Below are positions 22,852 through 36,468 of a DNA stretch of 64,000 bases, in pieces. The notes under the pieces were generated by a model. The model did not search any database. It saw only the letters and a list, made by a program, of their open reading frames with translations, and was not told the DNA's origin. The stretch's first letter is position 1. Every line of letters begins with the position of its first letter. Both the position numbers and the translations under genes were made by a program. Source of the stretch: Karalla daura (lineage: Eukaryota > Chordata > Actinopteri > Chaetodontiformes > Leiognathidae); the NCBI GenBank assembly GCA_029224185.1, contig CM055189.1, positions 24,333,070-24,397,069 on the forward strand, read 5' to 3'.

Positions 22852-25800
22852 TGTATTACCCCTGTAATCTTTGCCTCCTACTGAGCAACTTCTTCTAATT
22901 TATGACGATTAAAGCCATTTGTTGAATAAAGCAAAGTGTGGCAGCGTGGAGCCAAACATCAACATTAGTCTCATGCTGCAGACAGAGTGCACATACATCC
23001 TCCACTGTTTAGCGCAGACGTTTAAAGAAATTTGACCGAGCTGTCTCTTTAACCGCGGAGCAGCACAAAGCTCTTTCGTGCTGCCGGGGTTGAACACACA
23101 AAGGGCCATTTGAAAACTTGTTTTTGTTGTGATAGCATCAGTTGTTATTAACAAGGAGCAAATGCTGCGTAAATGAATCTGTCTGAGCTCCTCGCCCTCA
23201 GCCATCAATCAGAAGTAATACCCTCACTGCTGATTTAATTGGGTGGGAACGAACAAACCACAGCGCAAAACAATGCCACGGCACCACGTCATCCACTACA
23301 AATATCTCATATAATAGAACCAAATCTGTGCGCTTTTTACCCCCCACACACACCAACACCAACACCACCAGCGCCGCCCCCCCCGAACATTTTTGAAACC
23401 TGACACATAGGGATGAGGAGTGAGGAGGGGCAGATGAAGAGTTTGGCCGTCACCTTGCAGCTTGCAGCCCAGGCTGCTTCAACAGTCTGGCAGCCAGAGA
23501 TGCCTCGCTCGCTCACTCACTAGCTCACTCGCTCGCTTGCTCACTCAGGTCCGCCTGTGCAGCATTCGCATGTATTCCCTTGGTCTTTGGCCAAGGTAAC
23601 AAGAGATTCAATTTCCCCCCATTTCTGGTCCACTGAAATCAATTGGCGCAGTTAGGGACGGCAGAGTGTGAATGATACAGACTAATTCTCTTGGAGAGAG
23701 AGGTTAATGTGAAGTGCACAAGGTCAGTGCATTTATAAAGGTAACTCTGGAGCCGCCCGCCACTTTGTCTCCTGTTTTTTTCCTCCTCTCACATGAATAC
23801 ACAGAGCCACAGAGTCCCTTTGTGCGTTTTTTTCCTCCTTCACTTATTCACTATCTCATCTCCATCTCTCTCTCCCTCTCTCTCTCGCTCGTGCGTACAG
23901 TAGGCTCTCACACAGTCCTTGAATTTTCTCTCTTCCCCTCTTTTCTCTCTCCTCTCATCCTTTCGTTCTGCGTGCTAAGGAAGTGTGGCTTTACACGTCG
24001 CAGGGGCTCCGAGAAAGCTGTGCTGCAATAATTGGATTATTGAGCAATCGGCAAACAAACGTAAGACACAAGGCGCAGGATCGATGCAGGCTGCTTGCAT
24101 CATTTCAGGTGGTCAGAGGCAATCAGAGCACTCATAGAGAATGAAGCCGTCAAACGACTGGCTGCACAGGATTAGCGAGTTTTTCAAGAAAAATTGCCGG
24201 TGAGACATCAATAATTGCTTATGAGACATCAAAGGAATCTTTCCTCCCCGTCCTGCTCGGCTGGTCGGGTGCGTCTGAATGCACGGATGTCGTGAGGCTC
24301 CAACTGTGTCCAGTGAAACAGCTTTGGGTTCCTATTGTGTATTAATGTCCAGCTGGACAGCTGTCCAGCCTGGTACTGCGATACATTTGCTATAGGAGTA
24401 AAAGCAGCTTTATTATTGATGGGCAACATCAGTGATCAAAGATGGTCGTAATGAAGGTGGCCAGGGGGTAGGTGGCTGCTTCAGATGTCCTGTTTACAGA
24501 GACAAAGAGATTTGTTTCAGAGTCCAATCAGAAGGAGGCTGCTAATTCTCAATTTTGTCCAGCTGGGAGGAGAAAATGTTTGAAAATAGTTGAATGATGT
24601 TTCTTTTATTCGAAATGTCAGTGGTTTGTTTTATCCGTCAATTATCCAATCATCTGACTAATTGTTCACATTTCCCACAGAAGAGGGTAACAATGGGGGT
24701 TAAAGTGAGCAAATTTGCTTATTCATTGGATAGAATCATGACAATGTCAGTCCGCTGCCTGTAAACCCGAAAGAAACAAACCGTTTTCCCCCTGAGATCC
24801 TTTCAAACGACAGCAAACCATGCAGTAAATAGCTCCTACACTGCATTGTGCATCCACGCACTGTATACAGTTCCACAATAAAATCTACAATTATTTGTGA
24901 ATTCAGAGTACGTATGCAGTTACACTGGGAGCTTTTTCTAGGTCAGGTGAATAAACATTGCAACTCCTGCATAGTTCCTTAAGCAGCAGACAACGCAGGG
25001 GGAAAAGAAAAAAATAAAGGAAGTCTTCTTCCAAAGTTTGCAGCAGGAACCTGTTTTACTAACCCAGAACTTCTGGTGTGGAACGTAAAAGTTGAGCTCC
25101 TGCCCGCCTGTCAGGTTGTGGCGAGGAGGGTGTCGATAAAAATGTTACATCGGAATTGACATGCTGGCAGTCTTTCCAACAAAAGCCCTGCCCTGTCATT
25201 CTGCTTTACCGTCTCTGTGAGCACACAGTCACCGAGACCCTCGCACTGCTTTCTTTCTTCTGCCTCCTCACCCTCTCCCTCTCCCCTTCCCCCCCGCCTC
25301 TCCCCTTATTCTCTGCCTCCCTCCCCCTCACTCGCTTTACTCTCTCCCTCTATAAAACCCTTATAACATCCTCCGGATTTAGGAGCTTAAATGTCAGTCC
25401 CATGATATCAGTGCCATTCAGATTAAGCGCCTTAAATACGATGTAAATGTATAAATGTAGGCCAATGAGTGGGCACCATTCAATCCAATTAGCCGTAATG
25501 AAGGCAGTCTCAAGGAATCTCAAAAGCAATAATTTCTAATCATTTTCTGTGGCTTATTGACTATTACACTCAACAGACAGACAGCCAAGTATATTCTGGA
25601 ATATATTCTACCTTCACAGGAAATGCTGGCAATTTTTTTTTTTTTTAACTGCGAGGGCTCTGAGCGAGCTGACACCACCCAGTACCAGAGGGTTTAGTTT
25701 GGGAGAATTACCAGTAATTCAGACTGGAAACGGCACTTCATTAAAAGAACACTGGGAGCTTTGTTTGTGGGTGTGTTTTGCCTCAGGTTCTGGCTTATCA

Positions 25801-26732
25801 TTTGCTACAACAATGCACCACAGGTGATAATGCAATAATAGCAGCAGGCCATAATATTATGTGGCTAGGGATTTAAAACAATGTCACAGATTTTCTCCCT
25901 TGTCTTGACGAGGACAATGAGGAAAACCACAGAAACAAAATCAACAAAACTGCCATGTGCGTTATCAGTTTATGAGTTTATCAGTTTCCTAAGTCTTCAC
26001 CAAATATTGGAATTGATGTGATAAGAAATTACACAGCGACGTGGTCAACTTTACATGAGCTTTAAATGCGATCGAACACAGGGCCACTGCGGGAAAACAA
26101 TGCCTCTGGAGCCACTACCCTTTTCCCAAGCACCTTCCAAGAAGAACAAAGGCGCCAGTTATTTCATTGCGTGCTCTGTAACGAGGTGTGTTCGGCCCCA
26201 AGCGACGATGGCAACCACTGTCACTGTGACGAGCAAAGCACGAAGAAAGCCTGTAGGCCATGGCCACGAGTCAAGTTTTAAAGCTCAACCTCATTGCTGC
26301 ATAAGTGGTTTTGAGACAGCTGTTTTAACAGTAAATCACACTCAACGACTTTGCCCCTTTACCAATATTCATTTTGTTGCAATCATTTATACTAGGGAGA
26401 AACGCTACGTGTGTGTGTGTGTGTGTATAAATCACATGTACCGTACAGTAACTATGTTAATTCAGTCAACTGGGGAGACTCCAAAGACTCCCAGACTCCC
26501 AGTTGGGGTCTATTTTTTCTTTGTACAGAGATTAGTTCAGGCTGGCTCTATATGTTAAGGGTCACAAGACAGCATTTACAGTGTTATGAGTTGACAATTA
26601 GAATAAAGATGAATTAAGTTGGATCATGTGGACACATGGCAAATCCCCATAAAATCCCTCATAACATCCTACTGTTGTTGGCTTGTGGACGGGGACGGGA
26701 CAGGGTCAGCGCAAGTCTCCCGGATGTCAAAA

Positions 26733-26760
26733 GTGTGTGTGTGTGTGTGTGTGTGTGTGT
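26733..26760. repeat. (GT)n microsatellite
   Basis: Pure GT run; a shorter one (26409-26427) lies about 300 bases to the left. Confidence 0.9.
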
Positions 26761-29700
26761 CTGCAGTGGCGGCCTCACTTTTTGGAGAATCAAATATTAG
26801 TAGGCTGCATTGATTTTGGAACAAACCTCTACGTTCTTGTGTGAGCTCGGTCCCGCTGCCAAGTTTGTCTGGTCTGTCTCCTCACTCCTCCTTCCCAGGC
26901 AGAGGAGTCACTTGTCTGAGCGGCGCTCAGCTTCCTTTATTGCCTCTGTCTGATGATACCATGGAACGCGGTGATGAAATAAAAGTGTTAAACCCCCGGC
27001 GCGCTTTAACCGCCGCTAACCGCCGCCGCGCTCCATCCCGGGCGGATGTTGAGGCTGTTTGTTGTGCCTCACTCTTGACAGTCAACTTAAAAATGTCAAA
27101 GCGAAAACTAAACCCTCGCCCGCGACGCTTCAGCCGAAGTGGCAGGGAGACGGGCGTTTGCCTGAAACACGTTTAGAGGCTGATGCATACAGTTAGTGGC
27201 AATGTCTCCCAAGTCGCTGGCTCCCGGCCAAAAGGAAAAGATGACAGGAAGGACAAGAGACATCGCATTCCCGACTCCCTTCGGGCGTCCACAGTAAAGG
27301 GTATTTCCCCTTGCTGGTTAAAATAAACAACGCGGTGGACATGGCCTAATGCTGTTTGGTTGGGGCTATAGGGCACATGCACGGCCTGAACAAAGCCACA
27401 ATTCATTCAGACCACTGAATTGACCCACATCTGATTAGAACAAGTGCCATCGTTTGTACTCGCAGAGAGATGTCCGTGATCCGTCTGTTCAAACACGTCA
27501 CTCTGATTATTATAGAGCGTGATTTATTCACTGGATAAACCCATTTTTTACATAATTAAAAAGAAGGGGATAAGTTCAATGAGGTGTGCGTTGATGTGCA
27601 GGGATTAATTATGGTCATGCGGTACTTTATTGAGACTTTCCGCTGTGAAATAGGAACAATATACAATAAATTGAAAGGGGACTTAGACATGGCCTTTCCC
27701 TCTGCCCTTTTCTTCCTTCTTCTTATCTCAGATCATCGTCTTTTCCTCTCTGCCTGTCTCTCTCTCTCCCTCTCTCTCTGCAGTGCTGCTTCTGCCTCTC
27801 ATCGTCTTTCCTCTCGGTTTTCTTTTAACTGTAATTTTCAGATTCTCCGAGGGACACTGGCATAAACTCAACGAGCCACTGGCTGCACAGTTTCTTCTGT
27901 GCTTTCAGTTTTATGTGGCTTTGAGAAAGAGGCCTTATTTAATGTTTTAGTGAGTTTAATTTGAAGACGCATGTCCGTGCAGAGTGGGTATGAAGCCTAC
28001 TGTAAACACACTGATGACGGCAGTTGCTGAAGGATGTGACCAGAGTCTGTTGCTCAAGCCAGTTTACTGTATTTGGATGACAATGATTGATCAGCTCATG
28101 GCGGTCTGAGAAATTCCCACACTACATATATCTGTAATATGTCCTCTCCGTATGGTAAACTTCAGAGGCTAATTCAGGAGCTTTCCTCCCTGAATGTGGA
28201 GCGACCTCACATGCAGAGGACCCCTGGTAATGCTTGTCATGTGCTTTGGTCAAACCTTTTTGCGAGCTTCGCGCTTGTTTTCTTGCTAATGAAGACTCTT
28301 TGAGGGACTGTAAAGCTGACGACAAGAAAGACTGATTTAGAAATGACCCCTGTCAGAGGTTCAGAGCTCTTCAGATGCAACGTGGCTGAACTTGTCATCA
28401 CTCGTTTCTGTCGACAGCGAGGCTGAACTGGCAACACAGCTGATGACCGCTGTATTTTGATGTATACATCACATGGATGTACTGAATGATGGGCTATGAT
28501 CAAGTTTCACACATGTTAAGTTGTCTGACCTATCTTTACACAAGGCGACAGACTGACCTTACAAATTAAATTATTGGCACATTTACATGTTATTGAGACT
28601 CCTGGCAATTTTTAGAAGTTCCTAGAAATCTCTGCAAGTTATAAACCTGTACGAGGGCTTTTGAGGAACATTAGCAACAGCTCTGAACTGCATTTTCTCT
28701 GTAAAAGTGAAGCTTGCAGTCAAAACGTGAAATACTTTGCACCAAAGCAAGAGGATAAGAGAGACGTTCTCCTCTGTGTGTGTGTGTGTGTGTAGAGCTG
28801 TGTTGATACACGTGAACTGTAACCCTCTGTAACCCGTGCCGTAACCCTCTCCTTGGCTCGTTCCTTCGTGGGCGAGAGCTTAATCTGATTTTAATGCAGT
28901 GCAGGGTTAACAGCTGCTGCAGGCAGAGCGTGCACGACTCTATCAGGACAGATCGGATCAATTACCCGATCCATCTATAGGCAGTGGGTCGAGGCTACCC
29001 TGCGCTGCCCGTCGATTAGATGAATATATTCACTTTTAATCACAGTCACCACGACCTTTCATCAATGCCATCTTCCCTCTGACCAATGAGGTGTGAAGAA
29101 AGAGGAGTTGACAGGTTTGAATGTCCTTCAGTGTCTGTCCTGTATCATTACCCATCTCTCAAAATAGATCGAAGCCATCTAAAAAAAGAAATCCGTTGTC
29201 ATGCATTCATTCAGCTCTGAGTGCCGAGTCCGTCCAGCAGTCAGGGAAGTTCTGGGCTTTGCTCTGGCTGAATTGAGCCTGACCGCACATCAACTTCCAC
29301 ATTTTGTCTCATTAAAAAAAAACAAAGCAAAAAACACATCAGGTCCAACCTTTAAGGACAAATAATGAGAGATTTATGGCCATTGCGTGGCTCAAAGAAA
29401 AACCTCAAGCATATTTACAATTTGCCCATTAATCACATGTGCTTGAATATGCATCAATCACTTAACAAGAACGAATGATCTTAATTTCCAGAATCAATCC
29501 TTTCAGCAATAATTTACCAGGGTAGAACAAACCATACACAGAGCCTCGGAATACTGCAAAACAGGGCTAGAAGTAAGCAGCCACAGTGAAATATCAACAT
29601 GTCCACTAGACAGCTGTGGTTGTTTACCAGTGTGCATGTATGCGTGTCTGTTTATGTGTGTGCGTACACCCCAAAGGAAGCCACAAGGGGACCAAAACCG

Positions 29701-30732
29701 AAGGGAGCCCACTGAGGGGGAATAACTAAATCACGCAGCCCACAGATGTTTGTTAAATACCACAATGAGAGGGAAAAGACGGGCCCGAAACTGTCAGATT
29801 GCTGTGTGGGATGTGTTGTTCTGTCTGTCCTGACCGGTGCTGAGCGTGCATCGGGACGAGCGTGGATCCAAATCTCCGAATCCACGCCGGGGCCGCCGCT
29901 AGCGCGAGGAGAAGACGACAGGAGGACTGTAAGCCCTGCGCAAACACCACAATCAAATATTTGGCATGTGTTGCGCTGAGAGAAAAAGTTTATGAAGACA
30001 CAGCTTAATCGGAGACGAGAGGTTTGCGGAGCTGAAATGGATTCGTTTAAACCATTTGTTCGGAGGGTGTCATCTCAACCACTTTCGAGTGAAGAACTGA
30101 ATCCTAAGAAAAATAAGATGACACCGGTCGCTCAGTTGAACAAGCGCTCCTGCAGCTGATTAAGTCAACTAATGGCTGTCAGCCCGCTCAGAAACTCTTT
30201 CAAGGAGAGCGTCCACCCGAAAATTAATTTTATTCAAATCTGCAAACGGGAGTGCGTCATCGGGAGGCTTGTACAGTAGCCAGAGCTCGGGGCGAGCTCT
30301 GCCGAGGCCACTGCCTCTTCCATGGCGTCCACACACATGTGACGTGCCCTCATTTTCAACACCATTAACCTCGGGGGTGGGGGGCGGGGGCTGCTTAGTG
30401 GACTGAGAGGCTGACTCAGCACTTTGTCTTGTCACTCATCTGGAGGCTGTGTGAACGCTGTGCCTCGCCCCTCGTCTGACCGCAGGTGAAGGAGAGCGGC
30501 CGCAGGATGTCGCAGCTCCATTTCCACCCTCCGAGCTCGAACGGGACCGCCGGCACACATAACCAGTTGGGTTGGAGAAGATCGCAGAGATACGCAAAGT
30601 AATTAGAGTAAAACAACTGTGGCACAGTGAGCCCGCGGCCACAGGTGAAATACAAGACAATGAAGCGGGGAGGAGACGTCCGTGCTCCGCTTCATGATTC
30701 ACCTTTGGGAGAGTTGAGCGAGAGGAGGCCAT

Positions 30733-30745
30733 CCAAGATGGCGCC
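30733..30745 (+). promoter_or_regulatory. YY1-type motif in intron 2
   Basis: CCAAGATGGCGCC matches the YY1 core AAGATGGCG, which is usually found near transcription starts. It lies at the end of a moderately CpG-rich stretch (about 30460-30745). A single motif match; function not shown. Confidence 0.3.
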
Positions 30746-31525
30746 TAACCTACTAACCCAGTCGCTTTCCTCAAAGTCCGGCATGTCTGTCAGGTAACAT
30801 AAGCTACCGGCTGCACCCGAGCAAGTTTTGACGGTAGTGTCAAATCACGCCAGGGGGGACAGAAACCAAAGAACAGTCGTAAACTCTTACTGGTTCCTGT
30901 TTGGTCAGGAATGGAACACAGACGTCTCACTGTCGGCTATTAAAAAATATGTGTGAGGGGCCCGTGGCAATAAACTATACTGTATGTCAATGCTTCTGTG
31001 AACCACAGGTAAAACCCCTTTGAAATCTGTTTGTGGCTCAGATTCATAACGCTGTTTCCACTTATTGGTCATCATGTCCCATGACCATCTTCAAATATCA
31101 AAACTGACAAAATTTGAGTATTAGGGCAATAAATAAGACTTCATGTGCTTTTTCTTTTTCTTTCGAGGATTCCCATTAATCTCCTGTCATGATGCCTGAA
31201 ACCAGTGAACCCATTTACCTGTGGAACAGGTGGTGTCGGAACATTCCACCGCTTTCGCTGTTTTTTTTTGTTTTTTTGCTCCTGCCCCAGCTTGAAATGT
31301 GCTGTCAAGTTCAATGTGAATTTACAAAAACAGCTGATAAGGTTCAACAGTCAGTAAATTGTTATCTGTGAAATTGAGGACGAGTACTCGTAGAGAGCAG
31401 GACAGAGCAAACACAGAGCAGTAAAGTGCTATGGAAGCCTTTTCTCCTCACGTGTTTGGAGGGCTTTTGGGCCAATTTCCACTGCAAAAAGTCTGTTAAT
31501 AGATAAACAGGCAACTGTGTACTTT

Positions 31526-31753
31526 CTTTCTCTCTCTCTCTTGAAATAATACGTATTTAACACACACGCACACACACACACACACACGCACACACACACA
31601 CACACACACATACACACACACACACACAGTGCCATACTTTTTGAACAGATCCAGCACTCTCTCTCTCTCTCTCTCATTCACTCTCTCTCTCTTCCACTCT
31701 CTCTCTCTCTCTCCCTCTCTCTCTCCCTCCTTCTCTCTCTCTCACTCTCTCTA
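31526..31753. repeat. Compound microsatellite block (CT)n-(CA)n-(CT)n
   Basis: A CT stretch (31526-31541), a long interrupted CA run (31560-31628) and an extended interrupted CT array (31656-31753). The largest simple-repeat block in the window. Confidence 0.95.
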
Positions 31754-32639
31754 TGGTAATTTTCTCGTGTTCGGTTTCTGGCACCTCTCCAGTGTAATCA
31801 CTAAGGGGAAATCACCCCTTGAAACACTTGTGAGTGTTTGGCCCTTAATTCATATTGCATGAAATGAGCATGCAGCTTTATTCACGGAGGAGAAAAAAAA
31901 TGCCATGCCTTCAGCAGAGCTTGTCTAATAGAGCCCACAGATGGGAGCTCTAATAACCAACGCTGGGGCCAAGAGAATAAAACGACGGTGAAATGGGACT
32001 TGGACCCTCTCTGAGGGTTGGTCATGTTCAGACACCTTAGGATCTGGTGACAAGTCATGTTTGGTACGTGGGGCAGTGATGGCGCAGCCATCCTGCAGCA
32101 CCTGCTGATAATCCTCACCAAGTTACCCATTGTGTTCTAAATGCTCTAGCTTCCACTTACAGTTGTGTTCCTGGCTGGATGACAAATGTGAGCCTAGTGT
32201 TTGCTCTCCACTTTAGTTTTGTTTAATCTCCACTGGCTTTTGAGAAAAAAATGGGTGAGACTGAACCAGAATTAAATACATAAAGCCAACACAATAAGCT
32301 GTAAGAAAAAGAAAATGTTCTTTGTATAAGTGACCCCCTCCACATTAGACACAGTCATTTGTAAGGTAAAAAGAATATTACTTATGCTTACTTAGGAAAG
32401 TATCGCTATTGCAGGTTGAAAGTTCTATTTCTTTTACAGTATCATTTTAAATTCATGGCTGTAAATGACAGTAATTTTAAACACTGTGTGCAGACACTGG
32501 AAATGGAAAACACTGGTTTAGTCTTGTGTCTTGCAGTGATGAAAGAGCATCAGGGTGGGTTTGCATGGCCTCCATGATTTCCTTGTTCTTATTCTCATAT
32601 GGTCTTATCACGGTTGCATCTAACTAGGCTGCATTTCAA

Positions 32640-32765
32640 CAGAGCCTTGCAGCACACGCCACCTTCACCTTCACTGCACCCTGCTAATGTGCAGACTGGA
32701 GGAGCCAGGAATCAAAGGCTCTGATCAGTGGATGAACCACTCTGCCTCCTGAGTCAAAGACTTAA
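32640..32765 (-). mobile_element. tRNA-derived SINE, copy B1
   Basis: On the minus strand GACTCAGGAGGCAGAGTGGT, CATCCACTGATCAGAGCC and TTGATTCCTGGCTCCTCCAG follow the tRNA-like head of a common teleost SINE (A-box-like, then a B-box-like TTGATTCC). The downstream tail is lost or diverged. It lies in intron 2 in the gene's sense orientation. Confidence 0.55.
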
Positions 32766-33224
32766 TTAAACTCAACCCATCTCCTCAAGCTGTCAAACAG
32801 GCCATCCCAGGAGCTGTCCGTGCGATGTGTGTCTCACACCTGAACGCGTAGCCTCCTCCTGCCGAGCCTGAAATATACACACATTACCTGCACTGGAGCG
32901 AGTGGGTGTATTCAGGCTGGAATGAAGGGAGAACTTAAGGCATGCCAGCTACTTTCTCAACACGCAGGATAACATCCTCCTCCGCCAGCAACCCAGAAGA
33001 GACCCAGCGCAGGAGGCTGCTTCTCCTCTCGGGTTGCAAAGGAAGAATTTTCAGAACCAGACGCTTTGCACACAGCAACCGAAAGAAGCAAACTTTTTCT
33101 CTATGGCAACTGAAAGCCAGAGTACAGGGTGCAGCAAAGATGCCATATTATATCTGTGAATGGCTCATAATAATGGGGAGGTCCACATGTAAAATATCTA
33201 CCGGAAGAAAAATGGTGGATGTTT

Positions 33225-33345
33225 GGGTTAAAGAATCCTGCTCCTATCCAGAGTCCCTGGTCTCAAATCAATAACCCAATGATGGGAGCCTGAGATGGTG
33301 GAAGAGACGGTCTCCTACAACTGAGCTACAACCACCCCGACCAGA
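33225..33345 (-). mobile_element. tRNA-derived SINE, copy B2
   Basis: On the minus strand the head reads GGGGTGGTTGTAGCTCAGTT, a clear Pol III A-box-like start, followed by a diverged B-box region (GATTTGAGACC). It resembles the head of the teleost SINE family with a tRNA-like promoter. It is in the same orientation as B1, about 460 bases away, in intron 2. Confidence 0.55.
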
Positions 33346-33601
33346 TGTTTGCCCCCGCAGAGCCAGAGAGCAGAATATGCATCGAATATACCTTCCCACT
33401 GCTGTTGGCAGGCGTCCATCAAGGTGGAGTACATAGGATAGGAATCTAGTTGAGCTGGCTCAAATGCTGAGCTGCAGCTGAGCAGTTCAGAGCTGAAGTA
33501 ACTGGAAAGCAACGCCAAAGTGTCCAAATACGTCAAAATGAAACTGTAAAAAAAAATCATCGAGGTGTGGGTGAATGAGATAATTTGATTTAGTTCAATT
33601 C

Positions 33602-33635
33602 ATCCATCTCTTTTCTGGAAAGAAAAGAGATGGAT
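33602..33635. repeat. Perfect 15-bp inverted repeat with 4-base loop
   Basis: The arms ATCCATCTCTTTTCT (33602-33616) and AGAAAAGAGATGGAT (33621-33635) are exact reverse complements around GGAA. RNA or single-stranded DNA from here would form a stable hairpin. The stem is shorter than a typical pre-miRNA and I do not recognise a microRNA. Confidence 0.85.
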
Positions 33636-36433
33636 TACTTTATCATTTCGGTATGTTAGAAGAATAATGGCTTTGCATGTCATTTCACGAATGGAGGTTT
33701 GATTTATCCCCCAGTTAAAACTATTTACCAAAGCTAAGAAGGACAAAATCAACAAATAGGAAGATGTCATTAAAAGGCAAAATGAACATCAACATGAACA
33801 AGGTGAGCCCGACATGTGTCCTGGTCCGTTGTACACAGATTCAGATGGTGGTTATGAGCAGGAAAACAAAGATGAGTGGCATCCTGGCTGACGACAGACC
33901 GAAAGCGCGGACTAGATTCACCTAAAATCACGACTAGAGCCGCACGTTCTCGTTGTGCCTCCTTTGTCGTCTGGGCGCCACATTGATTATGCTAAAGCAC
34001 TTCAGAGTGGACATGCATCCGCGGCCGCCTGCGGTCTGACCACCGACAAATCACGGTGTCAACATGCGCGAGTGCCTCGGGCGCTTAAGTCCGAGTCCCG
34101 CCTTACAGTAGAGCGGTGAGTCAGCGTCTTTCATTTTCTTCAAGGTCCGGCAGCTGAGCAAGATTGTGAATAAAAGAGAAAGCTCCTGCTTAACAGTCAA
34201 AACCCAAAAAAAGCTCCCAGACTGTCTCCCTTTCAGAGCAGAGTGAAACCGGCAGCTGGAGCCAAGTCAGAGGAAGGCGGGCGCAACAAAAAGCAGACAG
34301 CGAGCGGGGGAATGTCTGTGTGTGCCAGGTACAGTGCCATAAACTCCGCAGGGAGAACGGCCAGATCAGTGTTTCCCGGAGGGCCGATGCCACCGTGGTC
34401 GTCCCGCTGGACGTCCGACGGCGTCTCGGTGCTGAGACGGGCTGCCGCTCTCTGCAGACACATGCACGGTCATCTGTGGCCATAATGATCGGGAACAGAT
34501 GTCGCCCAGTGTTTATGAGGCCGAATTAAAAGCAGCCAAGTCGCTGCTCCTCTTGATTTGCCACTTGGCTGAATTTGCGCTCCTATGACATAATGTGGTG
34601 TCGATTTAAAGTCATAAAGAAAGAAACACTCAACAGGTTCTCACTTTAACATGTAAATTCAAAATTCCACCCTAGACTTGTTTTTGTTTTTTTTTTTGCA
34701 AATCAAGCTGTCAAGTTCCCTATCTGTGATGAGGCCTGAACTCCCAAGACTGGCTTCATGTGGGTCTATGACCTGACTGAGGTGCATGGGAAGCCATTTT
34801 GAATGTCCACTGAAGTTACCAAATATGGTTGATAGCCCCTGATAAGAGGCAACTCTGGCCAAGGTCTGAAATCCCTCGACTGTTGGGCATGGTCTGAAAT
34901 GTGCCTGTGGCACTCTCTTTTTCAGTACCTTGCTTTTTCTCAGAGAGACATGTTACATGTTGAACAAAGACAGACAGGGAGAGAGAAATCGGTCAAACTT
35001 TGACATTTAATGCCGGCTCCTGGTCGCATACGGCTTTCTATACCTCCCCACTGTGTAGCACAGCATCCATGCCTACAGTTTTCACAGGGGCAAGAAACTA
35101 CTTTCAAAAACAAAGGTCACAGTGATTATCCAGAGTAAAGTAGACTATAGATCTCTTCTATTTTTAAACCCCCACCAACAAAATTTAATTGACCTCTGTT
35201 GTAATGGGAGGCAGTGTTGGACACAGGCAAGAGAAACAAACTCTGTGTGACCACACAACAAGCTGTTTTATTATTTCTTTGTGTTTTGCTTTTTTTTCTT
35301 TTTAATTCTGCTGCCCCCATGCAATCTGAGAAACTGACCCTTTAATAACCCGTCAATAACGACTTTTCTCCTCCGCTCTCCTCGACAGAGAGCAGAACTC
35401 ATATTACAGCTCCTGCCAAACACGTTTATGCTGCTGCAACGTTGTGACATGTGCGCGGGGAAGCGATTCCGGTTTAAATGGTCTCAGTACACTAAAATAT
35501 CTCGTTCTTTGAGCCATCACTCAATCTGTGACGCCTCCTTTAACTCGCAGGGTCAGTGTGTCAAGGCGACATACTGTACGTCCGTGATTTGTGAGCCTGG
35601 AAAAGTCAGCCCCTAAGTAGCGAGGCATGCCGACGATGGTCTTTTATGGATTCAAATCGATTCTTGAGAAAAGACACAAATCATTCACTTTTTTTTTCTT
35701 TTTTTTTTTTTTTTAGCCTCAGAGCAGAGTAGGAGGAGACACCCAGTAAAACGTGTTTTCTAGGTCACCGCCACAGTGGCCACTTCAAGAAATTAATTAT
35801 ACATTTTCAAGGCGACCACGTGCGTGAACAGCACCGGGTCTTTCTGGGACTTAAATACGAGCTTTGTTATGTTCGGTGTCTTAGCTGGAGCATCTATGTG
35901 ACGTGATTAAAACAAAAAGAAGCGGCCAGATTAAGCTTTAAAATCAATTTACATAAATCTATCCGATAATTTTCTTTGAGTGGATAAAACAAGAGACTGT
36001 ATCCCGGCAGCAGCGGAGCAAAGAGACGATGATTAACTTCAAATGAACCCGAGAAAAACACATTGCCAACGTAATACCTGTGAAGGTCACCGCATTAAAA
36101 GCCTCCAAACCATGTGAAACCTTAGACGAGGCTGCCTCTCTTTGCACTGCGCTCCAGTCGCATAACAGCTCATTTTGTACCGTTCACTCTGATTTTCATG
36201 CTTCAGACGTGCGCCTGTTGTGAATGGGATCCCCAACAAAGTCATCGATGTGCTCAGCCACAGTCGGCGGCGGCGAGTTTTCTGAATCATGGTGCTCGGC
36301 TGACGAAAAACTTGGATTGTGGATTTCTCTTGTTTGTGTGTGGGCCTCTGTTTGTGAGAGCGAAAGTGTTGAGCAAAGGCCCAGAGAGCCCCCCCCTCCC
36401 GCCCCCATCCCTCCCCCCCGCCGCCCCCGCCAA

Positions 36434-36468
36434 TACACACACACACACACACACACACCCACACACCC
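36434..36468. repeat. (CA)n microsatellite after a C-rich tract
   Basis: CA run with one C interruption, preceded by a C-rich stretch (36390-36430). Intron 2. Confidence 0.9.
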
